Origin: Cytophagales bacterium
GTDB lineage: Bacteria; Bacteroidota; Bacteroidia; Cytophagales; Cyclobacteriaceae
DNA: 8,233 nt
Reading direction: 5' to 3'
Assembly (NCBI GenBank): GCA_029262935.1
Contig: JAJCYK010000233.1
Coordinates: 1 to 8,233, forward strand
The position numbers and the translations under genes were made by a program. How positions within the stretch are numbered: position 1 is the first letter of the stretch; each line of letters starts with the position of its first letter. The notes under the pieces are model-generated. The model searched no databases. It saw only the letters and a program-made list of their open reading frames with translations, and was not told where the DNA came from. This document shows, in pieces, positions 1 to 6,780 of this stretch.

Positions 1-724
1 CCGCTGCATATTGAATCCAAATGCTTACTAGATTGTAAGGAATCAACAAGGAGTCTTTCAAGTTCAACTTAGAGCCCTCTACTTCTTCCCAGTGTTGCAA
101 TGGCTTTTCGGTGAATACAGATAGCAAACTTTTCTTTCCTAAACCCTGCTTCAGTCTCAGAAAAATCTCCACATCAAATAACCATTTGGAGGTAAATGGG
201 GTCTTAAAAATGGTGGGAATGACTTCTCGACTGAATACTTTAGCACCACACTGGGTATCAGCAATGGGAAGTCGAGTGATTAATTGTATCATCAATTTAA
301 TAGTATGACTAAACAGGTTGCGTAAAAAGCTTCGCGATACACCTTGAGAGTCACCACCTCGGCGCGAGCCAATAACTACTTTAGAAGTACCCAACTCCTT
401 TACCAACCCCTGGTAGTCATTAAAGTCCGTAGCTAAGTCGGCATCTAAAAAGCCAATGTTACTTACTTTAGTGTGGTCATACAAATCCTTTGCCCCTTGA
501 CTTACTGCATTGGCCTTGCCTGCATTTTGTTTTAAATCCACAATGCGCACGTTGTGAGGAGCAGCAGCCAGGATGGTGTGCAATAGGGAGACCGTATCAT
601 CGGTGCTGCCATCGTTTACGAAACACAATACGTAATCGTTATGAGCAAGGGCGAATGATTTGAATTCCGCTACTGGCAAACGCCCAGCTTCATTATAACA
701 AGGGATAACAATTCCATTTTTCAT
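1..724 (-). CDS. Family 2 glycosyltransferase (dolichyl-phosphate mannosyl/glucosyltransferase type), 3' end cut by window
   Basis: The minus strand reads open from an ATG at 722-724 to the window edge, giving 241 residues without a stop. The order of motifs is that of a GT-A family 2 enzyme: PCYNE at residues 8-12, NDGS at 37-40 (nucleotide-sugar binding), and DADLATD at 94-100 as the DxD-type metal site. TQCGAKVF (157-164), FDVEIFLR (183-190) and WEEVEGSKL (212-220) are typical of the DPM1/ALG5-like branch, which transfers a sugar from GDP- or UDP-sugar to a polyprenyl phosphate at the inner membrane. Relatives are about 240-250 residues, so only the extreme C-terminus should be missing. 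No membrane helix is visible in the part present. An in-frame ATG at 752-754 would add ten lysine-rich residues; I prefer 724 because family similarity begins there. The sugar and acceptor cannot be told from the sequence. Confidence 0.88.
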   Translation of the reverse strand, partial: MKNGIVIPCYNEAGRLPVAEFKSFALAHNDYVLCFVNDGSTDDTVSLLHTILAAAPHNVRIVDLKQNAGKANAVSQGAKDLYDHTKVSNIGFLDADLATDFNDYQGLVKELGTSKVVIGSRRGGDSQGVSRSFLRNLFSHTIKLMIQLITRLPIADTQCGAKVFSREVIPTIFKTPFTSKWLFDVEIFLRLKQGLGKKSLLSVFTEKPLQHWEEVEGSKLNLKDSLLIPYNLVSIWIQYAA

Positions 725-984
725 AACTCTTTTTTGTTTTTGTTCGACTTTCATTATGTTCCAAAGTACGTGCGAAAACTGCTGCCATAGCCCCTAAAAT
801 CGTTAGTCTGCGAAATATACGGGTCAGGTGGTATAAATCTCAGGATCAAACATTTACACCCGTTTTCTTCCGCTCAACCAGTGATTTGAACCACTCATAG
901 CATGGGTGTATCCTTTCGTCTGTAAAATGCGTTTATTGAGCTAAGCCACTGGGTGATACAAGTCAATTAATCAAAGCCTCTTAT
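725..984. other. Divergent intergenic region without a gene
   Basis: About 260 bp separate the leftward glycosyltransferase from the rightward hydrolase, so the promoters of both should lie here. I found no convincing ORF, RNA gene or Bacteroidota-type promoter (TAnnTTTG with an upstream TTG). The only structures seen are a weak 16-bp palindrome at 880-895, a 7-bp inverted pair tacaccc/gggtgta at 855-861 and 904-910, and two loosely similar stretches, tgggtgtatc near 903 and tgggtgatac near 950. Confidence 0.5.
880..895. repeat. Imperfect 16-bp palindrome (possible operator)
   Basis: The sequence agtgattt|gaaccact is an inverted repeat with two mismatched positions per half (AGTG-TT- in each arm). 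It lies about 90 bp before the hydrolase start and about 155 bp before the glycosyltransferase start. It is short and may be chance. Confidence 0.15.
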
Positions 985-2040
985 ATGAAAACTGTCTTAT
1001 CTTGTTTGCTCCTACTGGGATTAATTGTGGCCGGTGTTTTAGTAGTTAAAGGCCTAGCTTCTCCTGCAGAACCCTCTGCTCTTTCCATGCATCCAAGCAA
1101 TTACAAAAAACCGTTGGTGGAACAGATTTCTCTCTCATCACCAGCTCACGCACGCACAGTTTACTTGGAAGACTTTTATCGGACCACAGAGGAAACGTCG
1201 GGCTATGTGACTTCCCAGGGTGTTAAGGTGTTTTATCAAACTTTTGGCTCTGGTGCACCTTTGTTGATTATTAATGGAGGTCCAGGTATGAGTAGCGAGG
1301 GCTTTATCCCGTTGGCTAAAGAAATGGCCCAAGGAAGACAAACCATTCTATTTGATCAACGTGGAACAGGTCACTCCACCATTGAACAGCCAAACTCGGA
1401 AAATATTACCATGGATCTAATGATTCAAGATATGGAGGCGATACGCCAGCATTTGAAGATTCATGAATGGACCATTATGGGGCATTCCTTTGGAGGCATG
1501 TTAGCCGGCTATTATGCAGCCAAGCATCCATCCAGAGTAAAGGGACTGGTTTTCTCCGCTTCAGGAGGCCTAGACCTGCAGTTATTTAGTTACTTAAACA
1601 TTACGGGACGCCTCACTCAGATGCAGCAAGACTCACTGCAGTATTGGACGAGTCAAATTAGCCAAGGGGACACAAGTCACCATGCGGCCTTCCGCAGAGG
1701 CCTAGCCCTGGCACCTGCTTATCTGCATAATAAAAAATATGTTCCGGTAATTGCAGAACGGCTTACTCAAGGCAATAGGGCAGTCAATGAATTGGTCTTT
1801 CAAGATATGAGGCGTATTCAATTTGATTGCAAATCCGAGCTAAGAGATCTAGAGGTTCCGGCACTGATAATTCAAGGCGCACAGGACGTCATAGGTCTGC
1901 AAACTGCCCAACTAACCAAAGAGACCCTCCAACACTCAGAGATCATAATTCTACCAGACTGTGGTCACTATGGATGGTTGGACCAAAAAGAGGCCTATTT
2001 TCAATCCATTAACAAGTTTCTTGCCTCACTATCATCCTAA
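985..2040 (+). CDS. Alpha/beta hydrolase, proline iminopeptidase-like (peptidase S33 type), N-terminal membrane anchor or signal peptide
   Basis: A 351-residue serine hydrolase. Residues 1-25 form a lysine plus long hydrophobic stretch, so the protein is exported or tethered to the inner membrane; about 50 linker residues follow before the catalytic fold. NGGPG at 97-101 is the HGGPG oxyanion motif of proline iminopeptidases, DQRGTGHS (124-131) is the family signature, and GHSFGG (166-171) carries the nucleophile Ser168. Asp301 (GAQD) and His328 (CGHYG) complete the triad. Established relatives cleave N-terminal proline or other residues from short peptides, or hydrolyse esters; which applies here is open. 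All catalytic residues are present. Classical proline iminopeptidases are cytoplasmic, so the N-terminal hydrophobic segment is the unusual part. The next gene starts 92 bp downstream on the same strand and may be cotranscribed. Confidence 0.9.
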   Translation: MKTVLSCLLLLGLIVAGVLVVKGLASPAEPSALSMHPSNYKKPLVEQISLSSPAHARTVYLEDFYRTTEETSGYVTSQGVKVFYQTFGSGAPLLIINGGPGMSSEGFIPLAKEMAQGRQTILFDQRGTGHSTIEQPNSENITMDLMIQDMEAIRQHLKIHEWTIMGHSFGGMLAGYYAAKHPSRVKGLVFSASGGLDLQLFSYLNITGRLTQMQQDSLQYWTSQISQGDTSHHAAFRRGLALAPAYLHNKKYVPVIAERLTQGNRAVNELVFQDMRRIQFDCKSELRDLEVPALIIQGAQDVIGLQTAQLTKETLQHSEIIILPDCGHYGWLDQKEAYFQSINKFLASLSS

Positions 2041-2132
2041 TTATCCAATAGATACGATCTATGGGCCATCACAAGAATGATACTATGGGCAAAATTTAAT
2101 ACTTTTAAAGCGTATTGAATTCCGTACAATTC

Positions 2133-2756
2133 ATGAAAAAGATACTTTGGGTTATTTTCGCGTTCTTCGCCATTGGTGTAGGTTTATACCCACTGCTATT
2201 TGTGCTGCAGGATATGAGTACTACGGGACTAATAGGAGGCAAATCCCAAGAACTGGTCCAGGGGTTTTGGATGGTGGCTTTTTATATTCATATCTTTCTC
2301 GGAGGCATTAGTCTTCTGGTCGGCTGGTCTCAATTTAGCAGCAAGCTTCGAAAAAGGCGACTTAAACTACATCGAATTCTGGGGAAAATCTATGTCATAG
2401 CCGTCTCCCTAAGTGGCCTGGCTGGCCTTTACATTTCATTTTTTGCAGATGGCGGTCCTATTGCCCAGTGGGGGTTTACTTTTTTAGCTCTAGCCTGGCT
2501 GACTACCACCACCCTGGCTTATATCTCCGTGAGACAGGGTCAAATCACACATCATCAAAAATGGATGATTCGCAGCTATGCTTTAACCTTTGCCGCAGTT
2601 ACCCTACGCATGTATATCCCACTGTTCCTCATGCTTACTGACCTCGCGTTCATTGACTCCTATCGTATTATTGCCTGGCTCTGCTGGGTACCCAATCTGC
2701 TAGTGGCAGAATGGATCATATACAAACAAAAGTCACTGACTTTAGCCGCCAATTAA
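2133..2756 (+). CDS. DUF2306 family integral membrane protein
   Basis: A 207-residue protein with about six membrane helices (roughly 4-25, 46-66, 84-104, 113-131, 148-168, 177-197). Between helices 2 and 3 is the basic stretch KLRKRRLKLHRILGKIY, and before helix 5 HHQKWMIRSYA; histidines at these places are typical of DUF2306 proteins and suggest a possible cofactor or metal role, but no function is established. I chose the ATG at 2133, since it gives a normal lysine-plus-hydrophobic N-terminus; an in-frame TTG at 2115 would add six residues with no clear gain. The stop codon is 2 bp from the stop of the converging transporter gene. Confidence 0.85.
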   Translation: MKKILWVIFAFFAIGVGLYPLLFVLQDMSTTGLIGGKSQELVQGFWMVAFYIHIFLGGISLLVGWSQFSSKLRKRRLKLHRILGKIYVIAVSLSGLAGLYISFFADGGPIAQWGFTFLALAWLTTTTLAYISVRQGQITHHQKWMIRSYALTFAAVTLRMYIPLFLMLTDLAFIDSYRIIAWLCWVPNLLVAEWIIYKQKSLTLAAN

Positions 2757-2758
2757 CC

Positions 2759-4108
2759 TTAGAACAACTTGATTAAACCATAGATGGCCACTAGGCTAAT
2801 TGAACCTATGCTAGTCCAAAGTACAACATCATAAGATAACTTAGGCCTGAATACCTTAGGCGTTCGGATGTATCGAAAGTGTAATACGGCAAAAATTACT
2901 AGCAATAACAACAACGAACCTACAATTCCGCCACTGATTACCATCATCACAGGAAGTTTGATAAAAATAAAAAGTGCCGCCCATAGTAAAGGCAAGCTCC
3001 AAGCCAGTAACGCAATACTGCGGGTCCTTTCTTTCAGAGAAAAGAAATCAATCCACCCCAATTGTCCGAAAATATCAGAGTACTGACGGGTCCAAGCAGC
3101 TAGTGCGGCAAATAGCGTAGAAAACAAAACCATAAAGGATCCTAGTAAAAACCAAGGTTTGGCACTAGGTCCTAAAGATGAGGTGTACATGTTTGAAAGG
3201 GACTCAATCATGGCATAACCCTCTGGTATTTCATCCTGTACGTGTAAGACGGCCGCTCCCAAGGTATAGAAGGCCGCTGTAACCAGCGTATAAATTACCA
3301 TAGCCAGTAACGCGTCTAAATGCATTACTTTAATCCACCCTCTGGCTCGTTCCTCCCATGCTTTACTCCCGTCGTTTGGTCCGGTATGAGCAGCATATCC
3401 TTTTTCCAAACACCAATAATTGTAATGAATAATTTCATCTCCTCCTACCCCGGTGATCCCAAACGCTCCAATGGCAACTGCCACCGCGGTTACTGGCAAT
3501 TGAAACGACAACCCTACAGCAAGTTCGTCCCATTGCAGGGCGTATTCTGTAAAATTTAGAAAATATAATGCGGTAAATGTAAAAATGGTAAACAGTGCAA
3601 TAAGTACTAATGAGATCTGCTCAATTAATTTATAGTATCCTTTGAAAACAATCATGGCCACGGCTATTGCCACCAAAAAAGCCCAAATAGGTAAAGGTAT
3701 GGAAGCCCAAACCATGTTTAAAATAATGGCTACTCCTCCTACAATACCTCCAAGTTGGAGCAGTTTTACCAACATGATGCTCAGCACCACCCATATCGAC
3801 CACCGCGCTTTACCGATTTTAGGTCCTGGAAGTTTACTAAATGCAGTCATAGCAGTTTCACCACTTAAAATGGTATGCTTGCCCATCTCTAATTGTACGG
3901 CTACTTTCACCAGACAACTAACCAGTATCACCCAAAAGGTTACAAAGCCAGCCTTTGCTCCCAATGTGGTAGTCGCTATTAACTCACCAGAGCCCACAAT
4001 AGATGCAGAAAGTACAAAACTGGGTCCCAAGTAACGCAGCTTTTCTCTGAACGTGTTGGGAGGGGACTTAATATTCTCAACGGTAAGCAGATAGGGGTCG
4101 GATCTCAT
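2759..4108 (-). CDS. Nramp-fold (SLC11-like) transporter with divergent metal-site motifs
   Basis: A 449-residue polytopic protein with about eleven hydrophobic segments, as in Nramp metal-ion transporters. The opening LGPSFVLSASIVGSGE (residues 27-42) aligns with the first helix of Nramp proteins, where the usual metal-binding motif is DPGN; here the corresponding place reads VGSGE (38-42). In helix 6 the usual MPHN region is replaced by GVGGDEIIHYNYW (220-232), which has acidic residues Asp224-Glu225. This marks a subgroup distinct from the manganese/iron importer MntH, so the substrate should not be assumed to be manganese. The start ATG at 4106-4108 gives an ordinary cytoplasmic N-terminus. 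The gene is divergent from the VOC gene at 4186 (77 bp between) and convergent with the DUF2306 gene. Confidence 0.82.
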   Translation of the reverse strand: MRSDPYLLTVENIKSPPNTFREKLRYLGPSFVLSASIVGSGELIATTTLGAKAGFVTFWVILVSCLVKVAVQLEMGKHTILSGETAMTAFSKLPGPKIGKARWSIWVVLSIMLVKLLQLGGIVGGVAIILNMVWASIPLPIWAFLVAIAVAMIVFKGYYKLIEQISLVLIALFTIFTFTALYFLNFTEYALQWDELAVGLSFQLPVTAVAVAIGAFGITGVGGDEIIHYNYWCLEKGYAAHTGPNDGSKAWEERARGWIKVMHLDALLAMVIYTLVTAAFYTLGAAVLHVQDEIPEGYAMIESLSNMYTSSLGPSAKPWFLLGSFMVLFSTLFAALAAWTRQYSDIFGQLGWIDFFSLKERTRSIALLAWSLPLLWAALFIFIKLPVMMVISGGIVGSLLLLLVIFAVLHFRYIRTPKVFRPKLSYDVVLWTSIGSISLVAIYGLIKLF

Positions 4109-4185
4109 AAAAGGACTTTAGTACATAATATGGATATTAGCACTCAACATTACAAGCATTAAATACAATCTTGGTATATTAAAGC

Positions 4186-4587
4186 ATGAATTGTGACAAT
4201 AAAAAACGGACTTTTTTGGGGCAGAAAACGGTAATACGAACCAGGGATTTTAAAAGTTCCTGCACCTTTTATAAAGAGGTGTTGGGTTTGGAGATTGCCG
4301 AGTCATGGAACAACGATCTGGACTGCGGGTGTATCTTCTCCACCGGTGGATCAGGTTCCATCGAAATATCATATCTAGAACCTGGTCATGACTATTTTCG
4401 ATCGGTTTTCACAGCACCCGCTTCTTTAAAAATGGACATTCAACTAGCTACCAAAGATATGGATGGATGGGTTAATCGTCTATCCCCCCTTTGGGAATAT
4501 AAGGGACCAGTTTCACGCCCCTGGGGTACTCAATATCTATACCTTAGAGACCCTGATGATGTACAAATAATTATATACAGTGTTTGA
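4186..4587 (+). CDS. VOC family protein (glyoxalase/bleomycin-resistance fold), cytoplasmic
   Basis: A 133-residue protein with the paired beta-alpha-beta-beta-beta units of the VOC superfamily. TVIRTRDFKSSCTFYKEVLGL (from residue 15) is the typical first strand and helix with the FY-x4-LGL signature; SIEISYLE (58-65) is a core strand; RDPDD (121-125) is the family's closing DPDG-type turn. The glutamate that usually follows this turn and binds metal in glyoxalase I is not present (isoleucine occupies the place), so a metal-dependent lyase or dioxygenase role is doubtful; ligand binding is as likely. No signal peptide. It is the first gene of a tight group: the next VOC gene starts 17 bp after its stop, then the sigma factor. 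The N-terminus has no clear ribosome binding site, as is common in Bacteroidota. Confidence 0.83.
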   Translation: MNCDNKKRTFLGQKTVIRTRDFKSSCTFYKEVLGLEIAESWNNDLDCGCIFSTGGSGSIEISYLEPGHDYFRSVFTAPASLKMDIQLATKDMDGWVNRLSPLWEYKGPVSRPWGTQYLYLRDPDDVQIIIYSV

Positions 4588-4604
4588 TAAAAACCCCATC
4601 CTTT

Positions 4605-5027
4605 ATGAAATCGTACCTTATAGTACTCCTTTTAGTATGTCACTTTTCAAGCAACGCACAAACCATGGATGACTATAAAATACCCGGCCTCACGGTTGCT
4701 GTTACCAACATGAAAGCAATGGTTTCTTTTTATGAACAGGTTTTTGAGATGGAATTCCAGCCCGTTTCACAATACCAAAACACCTTGTACCAAGGTATCT
4801 GGGGTGGCCTTAGTATGTTGTTTTGCCCGGCGGAATTGGCAAAAAATACGGCGACTCAAAACCGCCACCAATTTAACATTGAAGTCAATGACTTGATGGC
4901 TTTTGTAACGAAGGTAAAAGATCATGGCGGCACACTAATGGGAGATGTAACGGATCAACAAAACGTTTTGAGCGTAGGAATCTACGATCCGGACGGCAAC
5001 AGCCTCGTTGTAAGCCAAAATAAATAA
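4605..5027 (+). CDS. VOC family protein with N-terminal signal peptide
   Basis: A 140-residue protein. Residues 1-18 (Lys2, then a YLIVLLLVCHF core, then SSNA) form a Sec signal peptide with probable cleavage between Ala18 and Gln19, so the mature domain should be periplasmic. The mature part has the VOC pattern: LTVAVTNMKAMVSFYEQVF from residue 29, HQFNIEVND (88-96), and the closing YDPDGN turn (127-132). As in the preceding gene, the metal-binding glutamate after the turn is missing (valine). I chose the ATG at 4605; a TTG at 4584 overlaps the previous stop and would add seven residues ahead of the signal peptide. The stop is 2 bp from the sigma factor start, so cotranscription and perhaps translational coupling are very likely. 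An exported VOC domain next to an ECF sigma gene could act as an envelope-side sensor or detoxifier; this is inference. Confidence 0.82.
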   Translation: MKSYLIVLLLVCHFSSNAQTMDDYKIPGLTVAVTNMKAMVSFYEQVFEMEFQPVSQYQNTLYQGIWGGLSMLFCPAELAKNTATQNRHQFNIEVNDLMAFVTKVKDHGGTLMGDVTDQQNVLSVGIYDPDGNSLVVSQNK

Positions 5028-5029
5028 CC

Positions 5030-6286
5030 ATGTCTCAAAGTTCAGTCGCTACGAAACAACTTGCTGAGAAATTTTTTCGGCGCGAGTATGCACGGATGGT
5101 AGCTACCTTAGTGAAGTTTTTAGGCCCGGGGCAGGTGGCCTTGGCAGAGGATATGGTACAGGAAACTTTATTGGAAGCCATGAAAGAATGGGAATATAAA
5201 GGCATACCTGATCAGCCGCAAGCATGGTTGTACAAAGTGGCTCACAACAAGACCTTAAATTATTTAAAGCAAGAAAAAAATCGCGGTAGATTACGCGACC
5301 TGTTTCTAAAGAAAGATCCAGAAAACTGGCCTCAGCCCAAATTTGACAACCCCTTCATTGACGACCAGTTGACTATGATGTTTGTGTGTTGTCATCCTGC
5401 CATACCTCAAAAAGCGCAGATAGCCATGATGCTAAAAACGCTCTGTGGTCTAAGCATCGTAGAAATTGCCAATGCCTTTCTTTCCACCCCGGAAACTATA
5501 AACAAACGTTTGGTAAGAGCAAGGAAAGTCTTGAGAAAACAGGGAGTAAATTTCGAATTGCCCCCAGAGCATGTTAGCCATAGCCGTTTGAAGACGGTGC
5601 TGAAAACACTATTGTTATTGTTTAACGAAGGGTACAGTTCTACTCAGGGAGATCAATTACTTAAGGAAGAGTTTTGCTTGGAGGCAATCCGGCTGGCCGA
5701 GATCATTTTGGAAAGTAAGTCGTTCCAGGATATTTCAGATGTCCATGCCTTGTTGGCATTAATGTATTTCAACGTGAGTCGTTTCAATACCCGTACGAAT
5801 AAAATTGGTGAGCTGCTGGAGCTGGCGCAGCAGGATCGCAGTCAATGGAACAGCACACTTATTCAACTTGGCTTACAACATTTGGATAAGATTCAAGAAA
5901 GTCAAGAATTGTCCTATTATAAAATTGCTGCAACCATCGCAGCCCATCACAGCACTGCCGTTGACTACACATCCACACCTTGGGAAGCAATTTTGAAGCT
6001 TTATGATATTCTATTAAAGATGGATCCCTCCCCTTTGGTTAAAATAAACCGGGCAGTAGCCTTGTCCCAAGCCCGGGGATATGAACAAGGCCTTACGGAA
6101 ATGGCCCGGCTAGACTTGGAGGCTTTGGTAGATTACCAGTTTTATTACGCAGTTATGGGTGAATTTAATTTGAAATTACAACACTTTTCAGTGGCCAGAG
6201 AGTACTTTGAAAAGGCCGTTAAGCTTGCGGTTTCAGAGCCTCAACGCAACTTTTTAATACAAAAGATGGCCTATTGCAAAGAATAA
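5030..6286 (+). CDS. ECF RNA polymerase sigma factor, ECF42 type (DUF6596 and TPR-like C-terminal extension)
   Basis: A 418-residue sigma factor, about twice the length of an ordinary ECF sigma. Sigma2 spans about residues 10-82, with AEDMVQETLLEAMKEW (39-54) and QAWLYKVAHNKTLNYL (64-79). Sigma4 spans about 110-170: MMFVCCHPAI (116-125) and the helix-turn-helix GLSIVEIANAFLSTPETIN (140-158) followed by RLVRARKVLRK. The FNEGYSS element (198-204) opens the DUF6596 region (about 187-290), and TPR-like helices fill about 295-418 (for example REYFEKAVKLA, 390-400). This layout and the FxCCHP motif define group ECF42. No anti-sigma gene is nearby; in ECF42 the C-terminal extension is known to be needed for activity. 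The downstream YCII/DGPF gene is the conserved partner of this group. The gene follows the exported VOC gene with a 2-bp gap. Confidence 0.92.
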   Translation: MSQSSVATKQLAEKFFRREYARMVATLVKFLGPGQVALAEDMVQETLLEAMKEWEYKGIPDQPQAWLYKVAHNKTLNYLKQEKNRGRLRDLFLKKDPENWPQPKFDNPFIDDQLTMMFVCCHPAIPQKAQIAMMLKTLCGLSIVEIANAFLSTPETINKRLVRARKVLRKQGVNFELPPEHVSHSRLKTVLKTLLLLFNEGYSSTQGDQLLKEEFCLEAIRLAEIILESKSFQDISDVHALLALMYFNVSRFNTRTNKIGELLELAQQDRSQWNSTLIQLGLQHLDKIQESQELSYYKIAATIAAHHSTAVDYTSTPWEAILKLYDILLKMDPSPLVKINRAVALSQARGYEQGLTEMARLDLEALVDYQFYYAVMGEFNLKLQHFSVAREYFEKAVKLAVSEPQRNFLIQKMAYCKE

Positions 6287-6320
6287 TTCGATTGAATGTC
6301 CCTATTTGTTCAAATCAATT
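6285..6320. repeat. Imperfect inverted repeat around the candidate -35 element
   Basis: Arms aattcgattgaa (6285-6296) and ttcaaatcaatt (6309-6320) match as inverted copies if one-base offsets are allowed, with a 12-base loop. No T-tract follows, so it is a poor intrinsic terminator for the sigma gene. It may be a regulator site or chance in AT-rich sequence. Confidence 0.25.
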
Positions 6321-6323
6321 GTC
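6297..6323 (+). promoter_or_regulatory. Candidate ECF42-dependent promoter for the YCII/DGPF gene
   Basis: TGTC at 6297-6300 (within AATGTCC) and TGTC at 6320-6323, first bases 23 bp apart, resemble the -35 (TGTCGA) and -10 (CGA/TC) elements reported for ECF42 in Streptomyces. The -10-like element ends 35 bp before the ATG at 6359, leaving a short leader. The same arrangement lies before the DUF899 gene. Two sites are too few to prove a motif. Confidence 0.4.
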
Positions 6324-6358
6324 TTAGGAGTGATTTTAACCATTAAATAAAGAAGACA

Positions 6359-6718
6359 ATGCAAGAATTTATGTTTTTCATTTACACAAACGGTGATCAC
6401 ATGGCAGCTATGTCACCAGAAAACCGCCAACAGCATGTAGAAAAGGTGGGGAGTTATTTACAGGGGCTAGCTCAGAAAGGGGTTATGAAAGGCGCTCAAC
6501 CACTGGCCTTAAACGGAGTAGTAGTCCAAGGAGATCAAAACATGATCCACGACGCGCCCTTTACTGAGACTAAGGAAGTAATTGGTGGCTACTACCATAT
6601 TGAAGCACCGGATTTACAAGCTGCGGTGGATATTGCCAAGAACGACCCCAGGTTTGAGGATGGTCCTTGGAAAATTGAAATTCGCCCCATTAATAAAATT
6701 GATGGCATTAATAAATAA
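6359..6718 (+). CDS. YCII/DGPF-type protein, partner of the ECF42 sigma factor
   Basis: A 119-residue single-domain protein of the YCII-related (DGPF) family. The opening EFMFFIYTNGD (3-13) is the first strand; HVEKVGSYLQGLAQKG (26-41) is the helix with a conserved histidine position; DAPFTETKEVIGGYY (65-79) is the signature normally written DGPFAETKE, here with Ala66 in place of glycine. PDLQAAVDIAKNDP (84-97) and the closing IEIRPI (106-111) also fit. Biochemical function of DGPF proteins is not established, though the YCII fold has dehydrochlorinase-like and small-molecule-binding members. Genes of this type are the conserved neighbours and targets of ECF42 sigma factors. It starts 72 bp after the sigma gene, with AAAGAAG just upstream as a probable ribosome binding site, and ends at a strong hairpin terminator. 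Confidence 0.9.
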   Translation: MQEFMFFIYTNGDHMAAMSPENRQQHVEKVGSYLQGLAQKGVMKGAQPLALNGVVVQGDQNMIHDAPFTETKEVIGGYYHIEAPDLQAAVDIAKNDPRFEDGPWKIEIRPINKIDGINK

Positions 6719-6726
6719 TTAATGCC

Positions 6727-6768
6727 ATTGGATTGGTTCTGTATGAGGAACCAATCCAATTTTCCTTT
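6727..6768 (+). terminator. Rho-independent terminator after the YCII/DGPF gene
   Basis: A perfect 13-bp stem, attggattggttc (6727-6739) with gaaccaatccaat (6748-6760), and an 8-base loop, followed by TTTCCTTT. The leading A-T pairs with the trailing T-rich run give a classical intrinsic terminator 8 bp after the stop codon. The downstream T-run is broken by two C, so some readthrough into the lipoprotein gene is possible. Confidence 0.85.
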
Positions 6769-6780
6769 AACCTTTGACCT

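Noticed and set aside
111..308. Small plus-strand open frame at 111-308
   Set aside because: It is antisense to the glycosyltransferase, whose motifs run continuously across it.
1000..1010. Cysteine at residue 7 of the hydrolase (VLSC) as a lipobox
   Set aside because: It is far too close to the N-terminus and lies before, not after, the hydrophobic core, so lipidation there is not credible.
2115..2132. TTG start for the DUF2306 gene
   Set aside because: The ATG at 2133 gives a typical N-terminus ahead of the first helix; nothing supports the longer form.
3320..4034. Plus-strand open frames inside the transporter gene
   Set aside because: They are antisense to a clear membrane transporter, have no recognisable domains, and reflect its codon pattern.
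4434..4440. GGACATT (reverse of AATGTCC) as a third sigma element
   Set aside because: It lies inside VOC coding sequence in the wrong orientation for any nearby gene and has no partner element that I trust.
4584..4604. TTG start at 4584 for the exported VOC gene, overlapping the preceding stop
   Set aside because: The ATG at 4605 gives a normal signal peptide; the extra residues would bury the positive N-region behind a seven-residue tail.
6285..6320. Inverted repeat after the sigma gene as an intrinsic terminator
   Set aside because: The stem is imperfect, AT-rich and lacks a T-tract, so termination there is unlikely.
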